From assembly GCA_002439095.1 (NCBI GenBank), contig DJOT01000007.1, positions 62,001-126,000 of the forward strand: a DNA stretch of 64,000 nt, written 5' to 3'. The position numbers and the translations under genes were made by a program. Positions 8,503 through 17,386 of this stretch are shown here, piece by piece. Each line of letters opens with the position of its first letter. The first letter of the stretch is position 1. This DNA comes from Bacteroidales bacterium UBA6431. Its GTDB lineage: Bacteria; Bacteroidota; Bacteroidia; Bacteroidales; UBA932. The notes below the pieces were generated by a model. It was not told the DNA's origin. It saw only the letters and a list, made by a program, of their open reading frames with translations, and did no database searches.

Positions 8503-8535
8503 AGCAGGATGTCCGAAAAACTCGGACATCCTGCT
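8503..8535. terminator. bidirectional terminator
   Basis: A perfect 14-bp stem (8503-8516 with 8522-8535) and 5-base loop lie between two convergent genes. On the plus strand it is followed by TTTCTTTT, so it should stop transcription of the barrel gene and probably of the fimbrial operon from the other side. Confidence 0.8.
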
Positions 8536-8556
8536 TTCTTTTATTCCGGGTACGCA

Positions 8557-11500
8557 TCAATCACCCTCCGGCAGGAAAACCTTGCTTCCAGTGTAGATAT
8601 ATCCGCCTTTCGATGTGGTGAAAAACAGATCAAGCCACTCGCTGCCGGTCAACGCACTGTCGGTACACCATCCTGACGAGCCACCTGTCTTGAGATTGTT
8701 CAGCCACTTGTAATTGTCGTTATAGTAAGCCTTGCGGGCGAGGACATCACTCCAGTAGTAGGCCTTATCATCAATATATCTGACGTGGTAATACCCTGTC
8801 GAGTACTTGATATCGGGATTGGGCTGCATGTACTTTCCTTTCTCGGAATTGTAGAAGTCCGGTCCGGAGCGGTAGTTGTGCAGCCAGACATCCGTCCCGA
8901 GAAGTTTAATCATCCATGAGACCATCTCCTCCGGCGCTCTCTGATGATACTTCATTATATAATCTATGCTCTTCTGCGGCAGAGGATAAATCGTCGCATA
9001 CGCAGTATTGCCGAAAATCCCGAGCTGCTTCATCGTCACCCTGTGACGGATATTGAATGAAGCATCCAGGCTTAGCCTGCTTCCGTCCCACTTGTTGACG
9101 ACCGTGAAAGTAACCGTCTGCCTGCCATAAGGGAGAATCAGCCCTCCCGGCATGAAATCACCCCACGGGACTGCGCCCGGCTGCTCTTTCTCATCGTAAC
9201 GCCAATAATAGGCAAGCCCGTTTGATCCATTCTTGTATTCGCCCCTGATTACAGGAGTAAATTCCTGTCCTTCATAGGCCAGCGTACAGCCGGTAGACTG
9301 GCAGTTGAACTCATAGCGGCCCTGATCCCCGCCGTCAAGCATGAAATACAGAGGGACTTCAATGCGCGAGGTGAACCCTGACTCATCAAGATAAGTGCTG
9401 ACAAGCTCCGCCTGCGGCGCGGACTGAAGATACGGGAGGCTGATTCCGAAAGCGCAGCTCCCCGAACCGCTGTAAAGGCCGGTCGCCGGATTGGCGCTGA
9501 ACTTCACTGTCCCGATCCTCTCAGCCTCAGCTTTCGTCAGATCTCCGGCGTTGACCCCGCCGGCACTGGTGCTTTTCAGCCAGATCTTCCCTGTCAGGGG
9601 ATCAAAGTCTATGCATTCCCCCCAAGGAGACGATCCCGACTCCAGTTCTATACGCGGCGCGAGCAGGGCGTCAAAGAGTTTTTCATCAAAACTCCCTTCC
9701 GGGAAAGCCGACAATCCCGCTTTGGTATAAATGCCATGTCCAAGGCTGCATTCGGTACCATCCACTGGCAGACGCACATCCTTTATGTCGGAAAGATGCA
9801 GTCTTGGCGCCCTGATAAAGAGGCGCACTTCCGTCAATCCGTCATTGAGTATGTCATCACTGCATATCACAATTGAGCCGCGGCTGTTCTGATAGCCGGA
9901 GATCATGGCGAAGTCATTGGAGAAAAAAGTATATATATCCAATTTTTCACCCGCCGGCAGACGTTGTCCCGAATAAGCCTCATAATCCTGATACGGATAC
10001 AGAGCAGAGCCATCAGAAGCCACAAGGCAGGTCGGAAATGGCGAAGAGAGAGAATTGTCCGTCTTCCATTGCCGGTTGTAGCTATGCTTCCCTGAAGACC
10101 ATAGAGTACAGTCACCCTGATCGGCGGCATAGTATATCGTCCGCCCCTCGAATCCGGAGAAAGTCAAGGTCCGGTGCTGGGCGATATAGAAATCTTCCAA
10201 AATGCTTCCGGAAGCGGTGACCGAAATATCTTCTCCTGTCTTTATGACGGCATTCAGTTTCTTTGTCCCGGGATACAGCGTGAAACATACGGGGACCTGT
10301 TGCCCGCTGACAAATCGCGACGGGTCGCTCACCGAAAAGGTAAAACGGCCTGACTCATAAGACACGGATATCCCGAGATCAGAGAGAGCCTTGCGGGCCG
10401 GCTCGTTGGAATCATCATGAGTCGCCGACCACAGATCAGAAGTCCAGGCCATATCGCCAAGATGCGCGGGGCGGAAACCTTCATCCACCAGCGCGGTAGA
10501 TGTAATCCGGTTGTTCCCGCCGTCAAGACAGAGGTTGAGGTCGAGGACGGCAGGCCTGTTCTTCCGGACAACGGCCACCTGGCCGTCCGGAAGCCTGCCG
10601 GCGAGTTCTCCCGACAGGAAGAACTCGCGCCTGTCCGACAGGCCCTCGACCTCCAGTTTCCAGTCCGGCGCAAACAGGGACTCTGCCCTGAAACCGAGAC
10701 TGACCTTGAATCTCAAGTTGCGTTCAATGTTGAAGTCCTTGACCGCATCTTTCCCGAGAAAGAAACGGTAGACCGTCTTTCCGCTGAAACCCGACCCTCC
10801 GCCTATACTCCCCTCAAATTCGACATAAGTCAGCCTCTGCTCAATTCCCGTCCCCGGATGTCCAGCCTGCACAGCATCCATATCCTTGGCATCAGGATCA
10901 GAGTTCCCCGGCAGCAGTACACCCTGCATGTTTTCCGGGACATAATATACATACTCACCCTTGAGGGCATTCGACATCGCAGCATCAAAATCCCCGACAT
11001 CAAGGACATCTTCGCTTGATTCCGCTCTGGAACCTTCCGCCGCGAAAGGAGAGAGGCGGCAGTTCACTTGACGGATCCGCAATGCCCCATTGACAAAATC
11101 ATCTTCAGCACTGCCCACGAGTCCCCCATGATCAATTTCCACCGCAAGTCTGGCAAAGAGACGGCGCATATTGACCTCCACACGTCCGCTGGCTGCACTG
11201 ACGCCTTTCTTCTCCCAATATAGAGGTATTCCGAATTCAGCGACATCCGAGAAACGTTCACGACGGAATCCTCCCTCGCTTGTCCCACCATCCATGCGGT
11301 AAATCATCTTCTTCACATCCTCTTCGCGGGACGGAAACATCGGGCTACGCCGCACGCCGCCTGAGTTAAGTTCCCAAAGATTGCCAAGCATGTAGAAATC
11401 ATACGACTTCCCCGACGGAAGCTGAAGTTCCATCTCGCCACCGATATCGTCACCGTCTATCCGGATTTCAGAATCCAATGTTCCGGTCACGGCATCATAG

Positions 11501-11727
11501 ACGGCCAACACAGCGCCGCTGAAGATTTCTTCCACGTTCTCGCCCAGAGAGGAGCGGGTATGCGGCCATTCTTCCAGACCAAGCTCCAGAACTAAAGCTT
11601 TCGTCTCCTCCTGCTCATCCTCCGCGTACTGGACACATCCAGGCAGCTCCGGCTGGCAGGAATACAGCAACAGAGGCAGAATCGTGCCCACAATGCCCCA
11701 AGCACCGACAGTATATTTATCAATCAT
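8557..11727 (-). CDS. large fimbrial tip-like lipoprotein (DUF4906-like)
   Basis: A 1056-residue lipoprotein at the end of the fimbrial operon. The N-terminus has a hydrophobic stretch ending in LLYSC, a lipobox. The first 350 residues resemble Mfa/Fim beta-sandwich subunits (LELGLEEWPHTRSSLGENVEEIFSGAVLAVYD, a conserved strand with a TRSS protease-type site just after the signal, is split here across positions 45-80). The rest is a long series of beta-rich domains ending in a Trp/Tyr-rich C-terminal region (about residues 940-1056, with YHVRYIDDKAYYWSDVLARKAY in part). Such large proteins sit at the tip of Bacteroidales fimbriae and are commonly labelled DUF4906. Its ATG overlaps the preceding stop by 4 bases. 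It may carry the adhesive function; the ligand is unknown. Confidence 0.7.
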   Translation of the reverse strand: MIDKYTVGAWGIVGTILPLLLYSCQPELPGCVQYAEDEQEETKALVLELGLEEWPHTRSSLGENVEEIFSGAVLAVYDAVTGTLDSEIRIDGDDIGGEMELQLPSGKSYDFYMLGNLWELNSGGVRRSPMFPSREEDVKKMIYRMDGGTSEGGFRRERFSDVAEFGIPLYWEKKGVSAASGRVEVNMRRLFARLAVEIDHGGLVGSAEDDFVNGALRIRQVNCRLSPFAAEGSRAESSEDVLDVGDFDAAMSNALKGEYVYYVPENMQGVLLPGNSDPDAKDMDAVQAGHPGTGIEQRLTYVEFEGSIGGGSGFSGKTVYRFFLGKDAVKDFNIERNLRFKVSLGFRAESLFAPDWKLEVEGLSDRREFFLSGELAGRLPDGQVAVVRKNRPAVLDLNLCLDGGNNRITSTALVDEGFRPAHLGDMAWTSDLWSATHDDSNEPARKALSDLGISVSYESGRFTFSVSDPSRFVSGQQVPVCFTLYPGTKKLNAVIKTGEDISVTASGSILEDFYIAQHRTLTFSGFEGRTIYYAADQGDCTLWSSGKHSYNRQWKTDNSLSSPFPTCLVASDGSALYPYQDYEAYSGQRLPAGEKLDIYTFFSNDFAMISGYQNSRGSIVICSDDILNDGLTEVRLFIRAPRLHLSDIKDVRLPVDGTECSLGHGIYTKAGLSAFPEGSFDEKLFDALLAPRIELESGSSPWGECIDFDPLTGKIWLKSTSAGGVNAGDLTKAEAERIGTVKFSANPATGLYSGSGSCAFGISLPYLQSAPQAELVSTYLDESGFTSRIEVPLYFMLDGGDQGRYEFNCQSTGCTLAYEGQEFTPVIRGEYKNGSNGLAYYWRYDEKEQPGAVPWGDFMPGGLILPYGRQTVTFTVVNKWDGSRLSLDASFNIRHRVTMKQLGIFGNTAYATIYPLPQKSIDYIMKYHQRAPEEMVSWMIKLLGTDVWLHNYRSGPDFYNSEKGKYMQPNPDIKYSTGYYHVRYIDDKAYYWSDVLARKAYYNDNYKWLNNLKTGGSSGWCTDSALTGSEWLDLFFTTSKGGYIYTGSKVFLPEGD

Positions 11728-12542
11728 ATAATTATATCTTTAAAACCATCATCAGGATTCCAGTCAAGTATCCGGAGCGAGATATCCGCTTTGGCATAAT
11801 CGATGGTAATGCTGACATCTTTCAAGTCTTCAAGCATCCAATCATATCCGGCTGCCCTCAGTTTCGCGCTGACATCGACGACGAACTTCTCTTCGGTTTC
11901 CACCGGACCGCTGAAAACATCAAGGAGGATTCCTCCGTCCGCCTGTCTAGGAAGCAATAGCGAAAAGTTCCCGTCAAGGCCTCTTCGAGCCTGAGCGCAG
12001 AACTCTCCGGCCAACGGCTGCCGCCGATATAAATCCAGACCGGACGCCTCGGCTCTGACACGAAACGAGCAAGATGTCTGGATCTCCGCCGGAAGCCCCT
12101 CCATCACGATCTCAAGACGACAATACTGCTTGTGCGGTCTGGCATTGAGAGTATATGAATCGTCATCACAAAGAAAATGCTCGCTATAAAGCCACAAAGG
12201 ATCCGCATCAAGCCCGTAAGGAACCACAAGCGAGTCTCCGCGAATCTGCATCTTGTCAATGCAGGCGACAAGCGCCGCCCTGTTGGTCTTCCTCTCAAGA
12301 CTGGCCACATAAGCCTCATCTTCGTATTCCGCAAGACAGATGTTCTCCCGGCGGACAAGATGGTCTGAACTGAACGAGACCATGGCATCCGTAAAGCCCT
12401 TCCGGATAAACTCTCCCACCAGAACCGAAGCATAACAGGGGCAGGCAGCCCTGTCCTCCTTCACCGAGCAGGATGTCAAGGCCCGCAGGGTGAACGGAAG
12501 ACAAAGGGCTATACCCCAAAGAAAGCTGGTCCGCATGGCCAT
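11724..12542 (-). CDS. FimB/Mfa2-family fimbrial anchor lipoprotein
   Basis: A 272-residue lipoprotein of the FimB/Mfa2 family, the short subunit that ends fimbrial polymerisation and anchors the fibre in the outer membrane. The signal peptide ends at the lipobox LTSC, followed by SVKEDRAACPCYASV, the Cys-containing start typical of these anchors. The remaining sequence is two beta-sandwich halves with the WLYSEHF and ILDWNPDDGF segments seen in the family. I start it at the ATG at 12542, which shares its A with the TGA stop of the major subunit (TGATG), so the two genes are translationally coupled; an upstream frame extension to 12578 is less likely. The next gene overlaps it by 4 bases. Confidence 0.85.
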   Translation of the reverse strand: MAMRTSFLWGIALCLPFTLRALTSCSVKEDRAACPCYASVLVGEFIRKGFTDAMVSFSSDHLVRRENICLAEYEDEAYVASLERKTNRAALVACIDKMQIRGDSLVVPYGLDADPLWLYSEHFLCDDDSYTLNARPHKQYCRLEIVMEGLPAEIQTSCSFRVRAEASGLDLYRRQPLAGEFCAQARRGLDGNFSLLLPRQADGGILLDVFSGPVETEEKFVVDVSAKLRAAGYDWMLEDLKDVSITIDYAKADISLRILDWNPDDGFKDIII

Positions 12543-13639
12543 CAGATGGTTTCCGTATATCCGCCGCCATCTTCCCATGACGCCACATGGATGGAGCCTG
12601 TCACTGCGTCGAACTCTACCGGTTTATCAGGGCTGTCTGAACCTGGACGACGGATGGTGAGATTGACCTTATACTGCTTGTTTGCCTCAAGACCTTTCTG
12701 ATTAGTCTCATTATACAAGGTTATAGGATAATAGAAATCATGGGCGCCTGTACCGTCATCATAACTGGCTTCTATCACCAGACGCGTGGCACGCGGACTC
12801 CATGCCGCCGCAGAGCTTGGCTTGCAGTCATTAGGGAATGAATATAAAGAATGGACCGTATTGTAAGTCTTACCATAATCCACGGCCACGCCGCCCATGT
12901 CATCATAAATGAGGGAAGTCTTGTTTTCCGCCTTCAACTTGGCATACCAGTCAGTATCGGCAAGCGACGAGGGGGCGGTCGTCATCCCGATATTCACTCT
13001 GGCCGGTACATTTGTCAGGTATACCTTTTTGATCTTGAATGCCCCGTTCTTGCGATAAGCCCCGGCGAGCATATCGTTCTTCACGCTCTCAAGAACTACT
13101 CCGGCACAGGCCCGCCTGACCGTTATGCTGTGGGTCTCCTGCCCCGGCTTCAGATCTGCCGTAACACTGCCGCTCATCAGGAGACGGTCCGGAGCGTTGA
13201 CATTGAGTGCCACTGTCTTGGACAGAAGAGCGGCCTTGTTGAGCACCGATCCGTCAGCTGTGTAGTCCTTGTCACTGTTAACGATGGCATAAATCTCCCT
13301 CTGTCCGACCGTACACTCCAAAGTAACGCCGGAATATGGAGAAGATGATGCATCAAAATTCAAAGGAGTATCGAATCCGGCTGATTTGCAGACGTCGAGC
13401 AGCCCCTCATCCGTCCCTTTCCCGGTGCGGAATACAAACACCTGGACATTCTGTATCATGGACTCTTTGGCGGCAGTCTGTCCTGTGGCACGTGTGCCGG
13501 ACATTCCTTTGAAATCGATGGTAAGACTGCACGTCTCTTCCTGTCCGGGTGTGCCGGCTCCGTATAGAGAAGCTTTGGTGCAAGATGTTTGTGCGAACAA
13601 CGCCAATGCGGCGCACAAGATAATTGTCGAGTTTTTCAT
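12542..13639 (-). CDS. FimA/Mfa1-like major fimbrial subunit
   Basis: A 365-residue fimbrillin precursor. MKNSTIILCAALALFAQTSC is a lipoprotein signal; the sequence SGTRATGQ about 30 residues later fits the Arg-type cleavage site used by Bacteroidales gingipain-like proteases to release the donor strand. Two beta-sandwich domains follow: IQNVQVFVFRTGKG opens the first, and RACAGVVLESVKN opens the second with the conserved R-x-x-A-x-V pattern. The C-terminal DAVTGSIHVASWEDGG is the usual end of Mfa1-type subunits. It is the third gene of the operon, 27 bases after the OmpA/TPR lipoprotein gene, and is coupled to the anchor gene. Subunits are made as lipoproteins, moved to the cell surface and polymerised by strand exchange. 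Confidence 0.85.
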   Translation of the reverse strand: MKNSTIILCAALALFAQTSCTKASLYGAGTPGQEETCSLTIDFKGMSGTRATGQTAAKESMIQNVQVFVFRTGKGTDEGLLDVCKSAGFDTPLNFDASSSPYSGVTLECTVGQREIYAIVNSDKDYTADGSVLNKAALLSKTVALNVNAPDRLLMSGSVTADLKPGQETHSITVRRACAGVVLESVKNDMLAGAYRKNGAFKIKKVYLTNVPARVNIGMTTAPSSLADTDWYAKLKAENKTSLIYDDMGGVAVDYGKTYNTVHSLYSFPNDCKPSSAAAWSPRATRLVIEASYDDGTGAHDFYYPITLYNETNQKGLEANKQYKVNLTIRRPGSDSPDKPVEFDAVTGSIHVASWEDGGGYTETI

Positions 13640-13666
13640 TTTTTGTTGATTGTTAATTTGTTGAGT

Positions 13667-15646
13667 TTATTGACCATCAAGGTCATATTTTCTTTTCAAG
13701 TCAGCTATTTCCGGATCGAGGTTGCCTCGATACACCATGGAAGGATTCTGTTCACAAGCACGGAGGTAACACTCCACAGCATCACGCTCTCTCCCTTGCC
13801 GCGAATGTATCAGGGCAAGCATATAATTGACATTCGCATCCTTGTCACATTTCTCCAATATGCCATATGCAGCAGCATTGCGGTCCAAGGCCAGACAGGC
13901 GACAGCCGTATTATAGTCCTGATAAGGGGAAAGGATATCCACCGCCGTCTTATAATCACGATCCATAAGAGCCTGCACACCACGCATATAGACGCTATCT
14001 ACGGCAGTCGTATGCACAGTGTCTTTCTGCATGCCCTTGCGATGAAGGCAGAAACTGAAATGTACGGTTCGCAATTTAGGATACAAACTGTCCCTCACAT
14101 GCTTATAGCAGGGATTTTCAGACAGTTCCGCCTCTCTGACGTCCGGGTCTTCGATTCTGGACAAGGCAAAATATGACTCCCTCTCCGCAGCGGACAGAAC
14201 CGTATCCGTCTCCACCAGCCTGTCCAGTTCAAGCCAGTTCTCTCCGCCGCTTCTTGAGAGGAAGCGGATATCCCGGCGGGGCCTGCCAGGGCCTTTCATG
14301 GCCGACTCCACAAAGTCATCTCCAACACTTATGAAAAGCCCCTGTTCCCGTCGCAGGGAATCCTTGACATATTCCACATATCGAGAAAAGAACTCCGACA
14401 CGCTTTCTGCCCGTCGGCGGGAAAGCTCCGCATTGTTCCTGAAGCGTCCTTCCGGAGAAGCCGATGCAGTGATCACGATGGAATCGATGTCAAAAGTCTC
14501 ATCTTCCAGAAGATTTTTCAACCTTGTCTTGATGGCAAGGATCTCAGCCGCATTGCCTTCCAGCCCTTCGTCCGTCTCGCTCCGTCCAGCCCTGAAATTT
14601 ATCCTGCGCACATCATCAATCTGAACATTCCGGTACAGCACACGCGTAAGATACCTCCGGCTTGTATCAGCAAACGTACTGACTGAACTGATGTAGAATG
14701 TCAGTGGCGGGGACTTGGGCACCGTATACAGACGCTTGTCGCTCTCGAAGATCTCGCCCGACAGACAGACATCGACTTTCCTCAGGGACGGTCTGGTACG
14801 TATGCGCTGGACATAGTCGTATACAAATTCCCCGCTGCCGTCACGCAATACCGTATCCAGACGGATTCCCTCTGTCACTATGGGCGACTTGACATAACGG
14901 TGCCACATCTTCTCCCTCATGGATCCAAGCCTGCGGTTTCTCCATACAAGATAGTCATTGGTATAGTGCTCCACCGCCTGCCGCTGAGAGACTCCGTACA
15001 CGCTTTCGAACTTCTCGTCCGAGACATAACTGCTGTCACTGCGAAACGCATACAACTGCGGAATATTACGGGCCAGAAACACCTCAAGGCCCCTGACATC
15101 GATGAGCTTAAGACTGTCGCTGACTATTTTGTCCAGAAAGCGCTGATAATGCTCATATCCCCTCAATTGAGCTTTACGATAACCGTGCCCCGTGACAATT
15201 ATATCATCAAGATCAACCAGTTCCGGCGGGATCGTCATTTCCGGATACAGGCGAAGCTGCCACCTTGAATCCGTCATCTCAGGCGGGACCGTCACCTGAA
15301 AGCGTATATCCACAAAACCGTTACGCTCCGCCACATTCCGGAATCTGGCTGTGACCATAGCAGCATCAAGCTGCTCGGTAGCAACCATTTCTCCGCTAGC
15401 CGTATCCTTGACTGCCCTCATGATGAACACCTCTTTCCCGTCAAGCCCGGTAACCATGAGGGTATCAGCATCTCTCCCGACATGGGAAAAAAGCGTATCC
15501 TCAAATGCCGTGTCCTTCTCCTCCGGCAACCTTATCGCGGCAGCATAAGCGCCGCTCTTCACCACAGCCAACTTCCTTGAAGAGGCACACCCTGCACACA
15601 GGACAGCGGGAAGGAGAAAGGACACGACAATGGTTTTACATCTCAT
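13667..15646 (-). CDS. OmpA-like/TPR lipoprotein of the fimbrial operon
   Basis: A 659-residue lipoprotein (signal MRCKTIVVSFLLPAVLC, lipobox CAGC). The first 330 residues are a beta-rich region of unknown fold. At about 350-445 an OmpA-type peptidoglycan-binding segment is visible (INFRAGRSETD, then IVITASASPEG and NAELSRRRAESVSEFF). The last 100 residues form tetratricopeptide-like helices (ALMDRDYKTAVDILSPYQDYN and similar). Proteins of this type sit just upstream of Bacteroidales fimbrial subunits and probably tie assembly to the cell wall. I start it at ATG 15646, which overlaps the ssb gene by 11 bases; ATG 15661 is an alternative but spoils the signal peptide. The exact role in fimbrial biogenesis is inference. 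Confidence 0.75.
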   Translation of the reverse strand: MRCKTIVVSFLLPAVLCAGCASSRKLAVVKSGAYAAAIRLPEEKDTAFEDTLFSHVGRDADTLMVTGLDGKEVFIMRAVKDTASGEMVATEQLDAAMVTARFRNVAERNGFVDIRFQVTVPPEMTDSRWQLRLYPEMTIPPELVDLDDIIVTGHGYRKAQLRGYEHYQRFLDKIVSDSLKLIDVRGLEVFLARNIPQLYAFRSDSSYVSDEKFESVYGVSQRQAVEHYTNDYLVWRNRRLGSMREKMWHRYVKSPIVTEGIRLDTVLRDGSGEFVYDYVQRIRTRPSLRKVDVCLSGEIFESDKRLYTVPKSPPLTFYISSVSTFADTSRRYLTRVLYRNVQIDDVRRINFRAGRSETDEGLEGNAAEILAIKTRLKNLLEDETFDIDSIVITASASPEGRFRNNAELSRRRAESVSEFFSRYVEYVKDSLRREQGLFISVGDDFVESAMKGPGRPRRDIRFLSRSGGENWLELDRLVETDTVLSAAERESYFALSRIEDPDVREAELSENPCYKHVRDSLYPKLRTVHFSFCLHRKGMQKDTVHTTAVDSVYMRGVQALMDRDYKTAVDILSPYQDYNTAVACLALDRNAAAYGILEKCDKDANVNYMLALIHSRQGRERDAVECYLRACEQNPSMVYRGNLDPEIADLKRKYDLDGQ

Positions 15647-15983
15647 ACTGCAGAGGCTCATCACCGTCAAGAATGACCACCCTGCTGGCGACAATGTCAG
15701 CGGATGTCCTCTCCACGCCATCATTGCCTATATACTTCTGGTATCTCAGGCGGCCTTGCACATAAAGGCGGGTCCCCTTGGTGATTTTATCAAGGTCATG
15801 GATATTCCGGCCCTCTCTTGCCAAGACGCTGTGCCAACTCGTATCTATAGTGGCAGCACCCTCCTTGTCCTTGTAAGCGAAATTCGTGGCGAGAGTAAAA
15901 CGGGCCACCATATTGTCCGAAAAGGTCTGAAGCCTTACGCTTCCCACGGTTCCCCGCAGTTCGATTCTGTTCAATTGTTCCAT
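15636..15983 (-). CDS. ssb: single-stranded DNA-binding protein, short
   Basis: A 115-residue OB-fold protein. MEQLNRIELRGTVGSVRLQ opens the fold, with ARFTLATNFAYKD, WHSVLAREG and GTRLYVQGRLRYQKY as the typical ssDNA-binding strands, then ASRVVILDGDE. There is no acidic C-terminal tip (DDDIPF type), so it may lack the usual protein-protein interaction tail; it is a short paralog rather than the main SSB. I start at ATG 15983; ten upstream residues in the open frame are not family-like. Its 3' end overlaps the OmpA/TPR lipoprotein gene by 11 bases, which puts a DNA-binding gene at the head of the fimbrial operon. Whether this is functional or chance cannot be judged here. Confidence 0.85.
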   Translation of the reverse strand: MEQLNRIELRGTVGSVRLQTFSDNMVARFTLATNFAYKDKEGAATIDTSWHSVLAREGRNIHDLDKITKGTRLYVQGRLRYQKYIGNDGVERTSADIVASRVVILDGDEPLQYEM

Positions 15984-16212
15984 ATAAGTTTTCCAATTCA
16001 AGTTCGGGAGCAAGGCCGCGCGGTCCTCATCCCGGCGACAAAGGAAAGCAGATTAATCCGGAACAGCGCAAAAGAAACAGATAAAAGTTTTTCTTTTCTA
16101 CACCAAAGAATTATTACAACTAAAAAAAGATATAATTATCAGCAATTTATTTTATCAAGCCTTGCAGACAAGAAATCTATTCGCAAAATTTGAAGGCAAA
16201 CCAAAACCGACT

Positions 16213-16587
16213 ATGGCATACATAATCAAAAAAGAAGACACATGTCTCGAATGCGGAGACAGCCTCAAAGGAAGAAAAGGCAAGAAATTCTGCTGTCTGA
16301 ACTGCAAAAACAGCTACAACAACAGGAAGTATCAGGAAATCCGCAAATACAAGGCTGAAATAATAAACAGACTCTCAAAGAACTATGAAATTCTTGAAAG
16401 CCTGCTCAATGATAATACCAAAGGTATCGGGCTCGAATATCTGTCTTCAGAGGGCTTTGATGCAAACTGCTTCACGGGAATACAGAAAGCAGGACATCAT
16501 ATTGAATGCAGTTGCTTCGACATCACCTACTGCAGGACGGAGAGCCGAATCTTCAACATCTGCCGCAAAGAACTCAACGGACAGTGA
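16213..16587 (+). CDS. zinc-ribbon protein, unknown function
   Basis: A 124-residue protein with an N-terminal zinc ribbon: CLECGDSLKGRKGKKFCCLN and the following Cys give two CxxC-like pairs spaced as in Bacteroidota proteins that carry a similar N-terminal ribbon. A basic helix follows (NSYNNRKYQEIRKYKAEIIN) and then a C-terminal part with four more cysteines (HIECSCFDITYC, NIC). The first ATG in a plausible context is 16213; the frame is open further upstream. The gene and its leader are AT-rich compared with neighbours. A DNA- or RNA-binding role is plausible from the ribbon plus basic helix but is inference. It overlaps the convergent phosphoesterase gene by 14 bases. Confidence 0.7.
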   Translation: MAYIIKKEDTCLECGDSLKGRKGKKFCCLNCKNSYNNRKYQEIRKYKAEIINRLSKNYEILESLLNDNTKGIGLEYLSSEGFDANCFTGIQKAGHHIECSCFDITYCRTESRIFNICRKELNGQ

Positions 16588-17386
16588 TCACCCCCATCTC
16601 CAGTCCCCAGCACCCGTCGGTGATAATAGGGACATCATGTCCGTCCCTGTCCCGGACATAAATGAACCCGTTGACAAACGTGTGGCTGTGCCCGCCTATG
16701 ACAAGATCAACATGGCTTGTCTCCGGAATAAGAGCCTGATCGTTGTCATACCCGAGATGCGAGAGCAGAATGACCATGTCGCATTTCTCTACTGAATGCA
16801 GGTATTCCGCCCACTTGTTGGTCACCTCCACATTGCCAAGTTGAGGAATCCGGGAAGAAATGGTCGCACTGACATTAGTGGACAGATCGGATTCCAATCC
16901 GATGATACCTATTTTCATCCCCCCACGCTCAACAATGGCATACGGAGATACATAGTCCGAAAGATCAAACTGTGAAACATCTATGTTTGCAGACACAACA
17001 AAAGTGTTTTCAAGCATGGCAAGCCTTTCCGTCAAAGCCTCGATATCATTGTCGAACTCATGGTTGCCCAATGTGACACAGTCATATCGCATGTCATTTA
17101 TTATCGCTGGTTCAAGCCGTCCACCAAGTTCAGTAAAATATGACGTCCCCTGGCTGAAGTCGCCAGCATGCAGCAGCAACACACGTTCATCGCCATACAC
17201 ATTGCGTATTGAATCAATGAAAGCCGCCCTTTCGATAACTCCACCGTGTCCTGCCTGCGGCCCTGTACGCAGGGGTTCAAAATGGCTGTGTGTATCGTTT
17301 GTATGCACAATCACAAGCCTCGGCCCGCTATGACAAGCCGACAAGGCCAACAATGCGGCAACAAATACAAGCAATCTTCTGGTCAT
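16574..17386 (-). CDS. 5'-nucleotidase-type metallophosphoesterase lipoprotein
   Basis: A 270-residue lipoprotein (signal ending LALSAC). It holds the calcineurin-like metallophosphoesterase domain of the UshA/5'-nucleotidase family: HTNDTHSHFEP, HAGDFSQGTSYF, LGNHEFDN, LLSHLGYDND and GGHSHTFVNG supply the metal ligands and the catalytic His. It lacks the C-terminal substrate-binding domain, which is encoded separately by the upstream gene; the two overlap by 4 bases (ATGA). Together they should form a periplasmic or surface nucleotide phosphohydrolase that releases nucleosides and phosphate. Confidence 0.88.
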   Translation of the reverse strand: MTRRLLVFVAALLALSACHSGPRLVIVHTNDTHSHFEPLRTGPQAGHGGVIERAAFIDSIRNVYGDERVLLLHAGDFSQGTSYFTELGGRLEPAIINDMRYDCVTLGNHEFDNDIEALTERLAMLENTFVVSANIDVSQFDLSDYVSPYAIVERGGMKIGIIGLESDLSTNVSATISSRIPQLGNVEVTNKWAEYLHSVEKCDMVILLSHLGYDNDQALIPETSHVDLVIGGHSHTFVNGFIYVRDRDGHDVPIITDGCWGLEMGVITVR

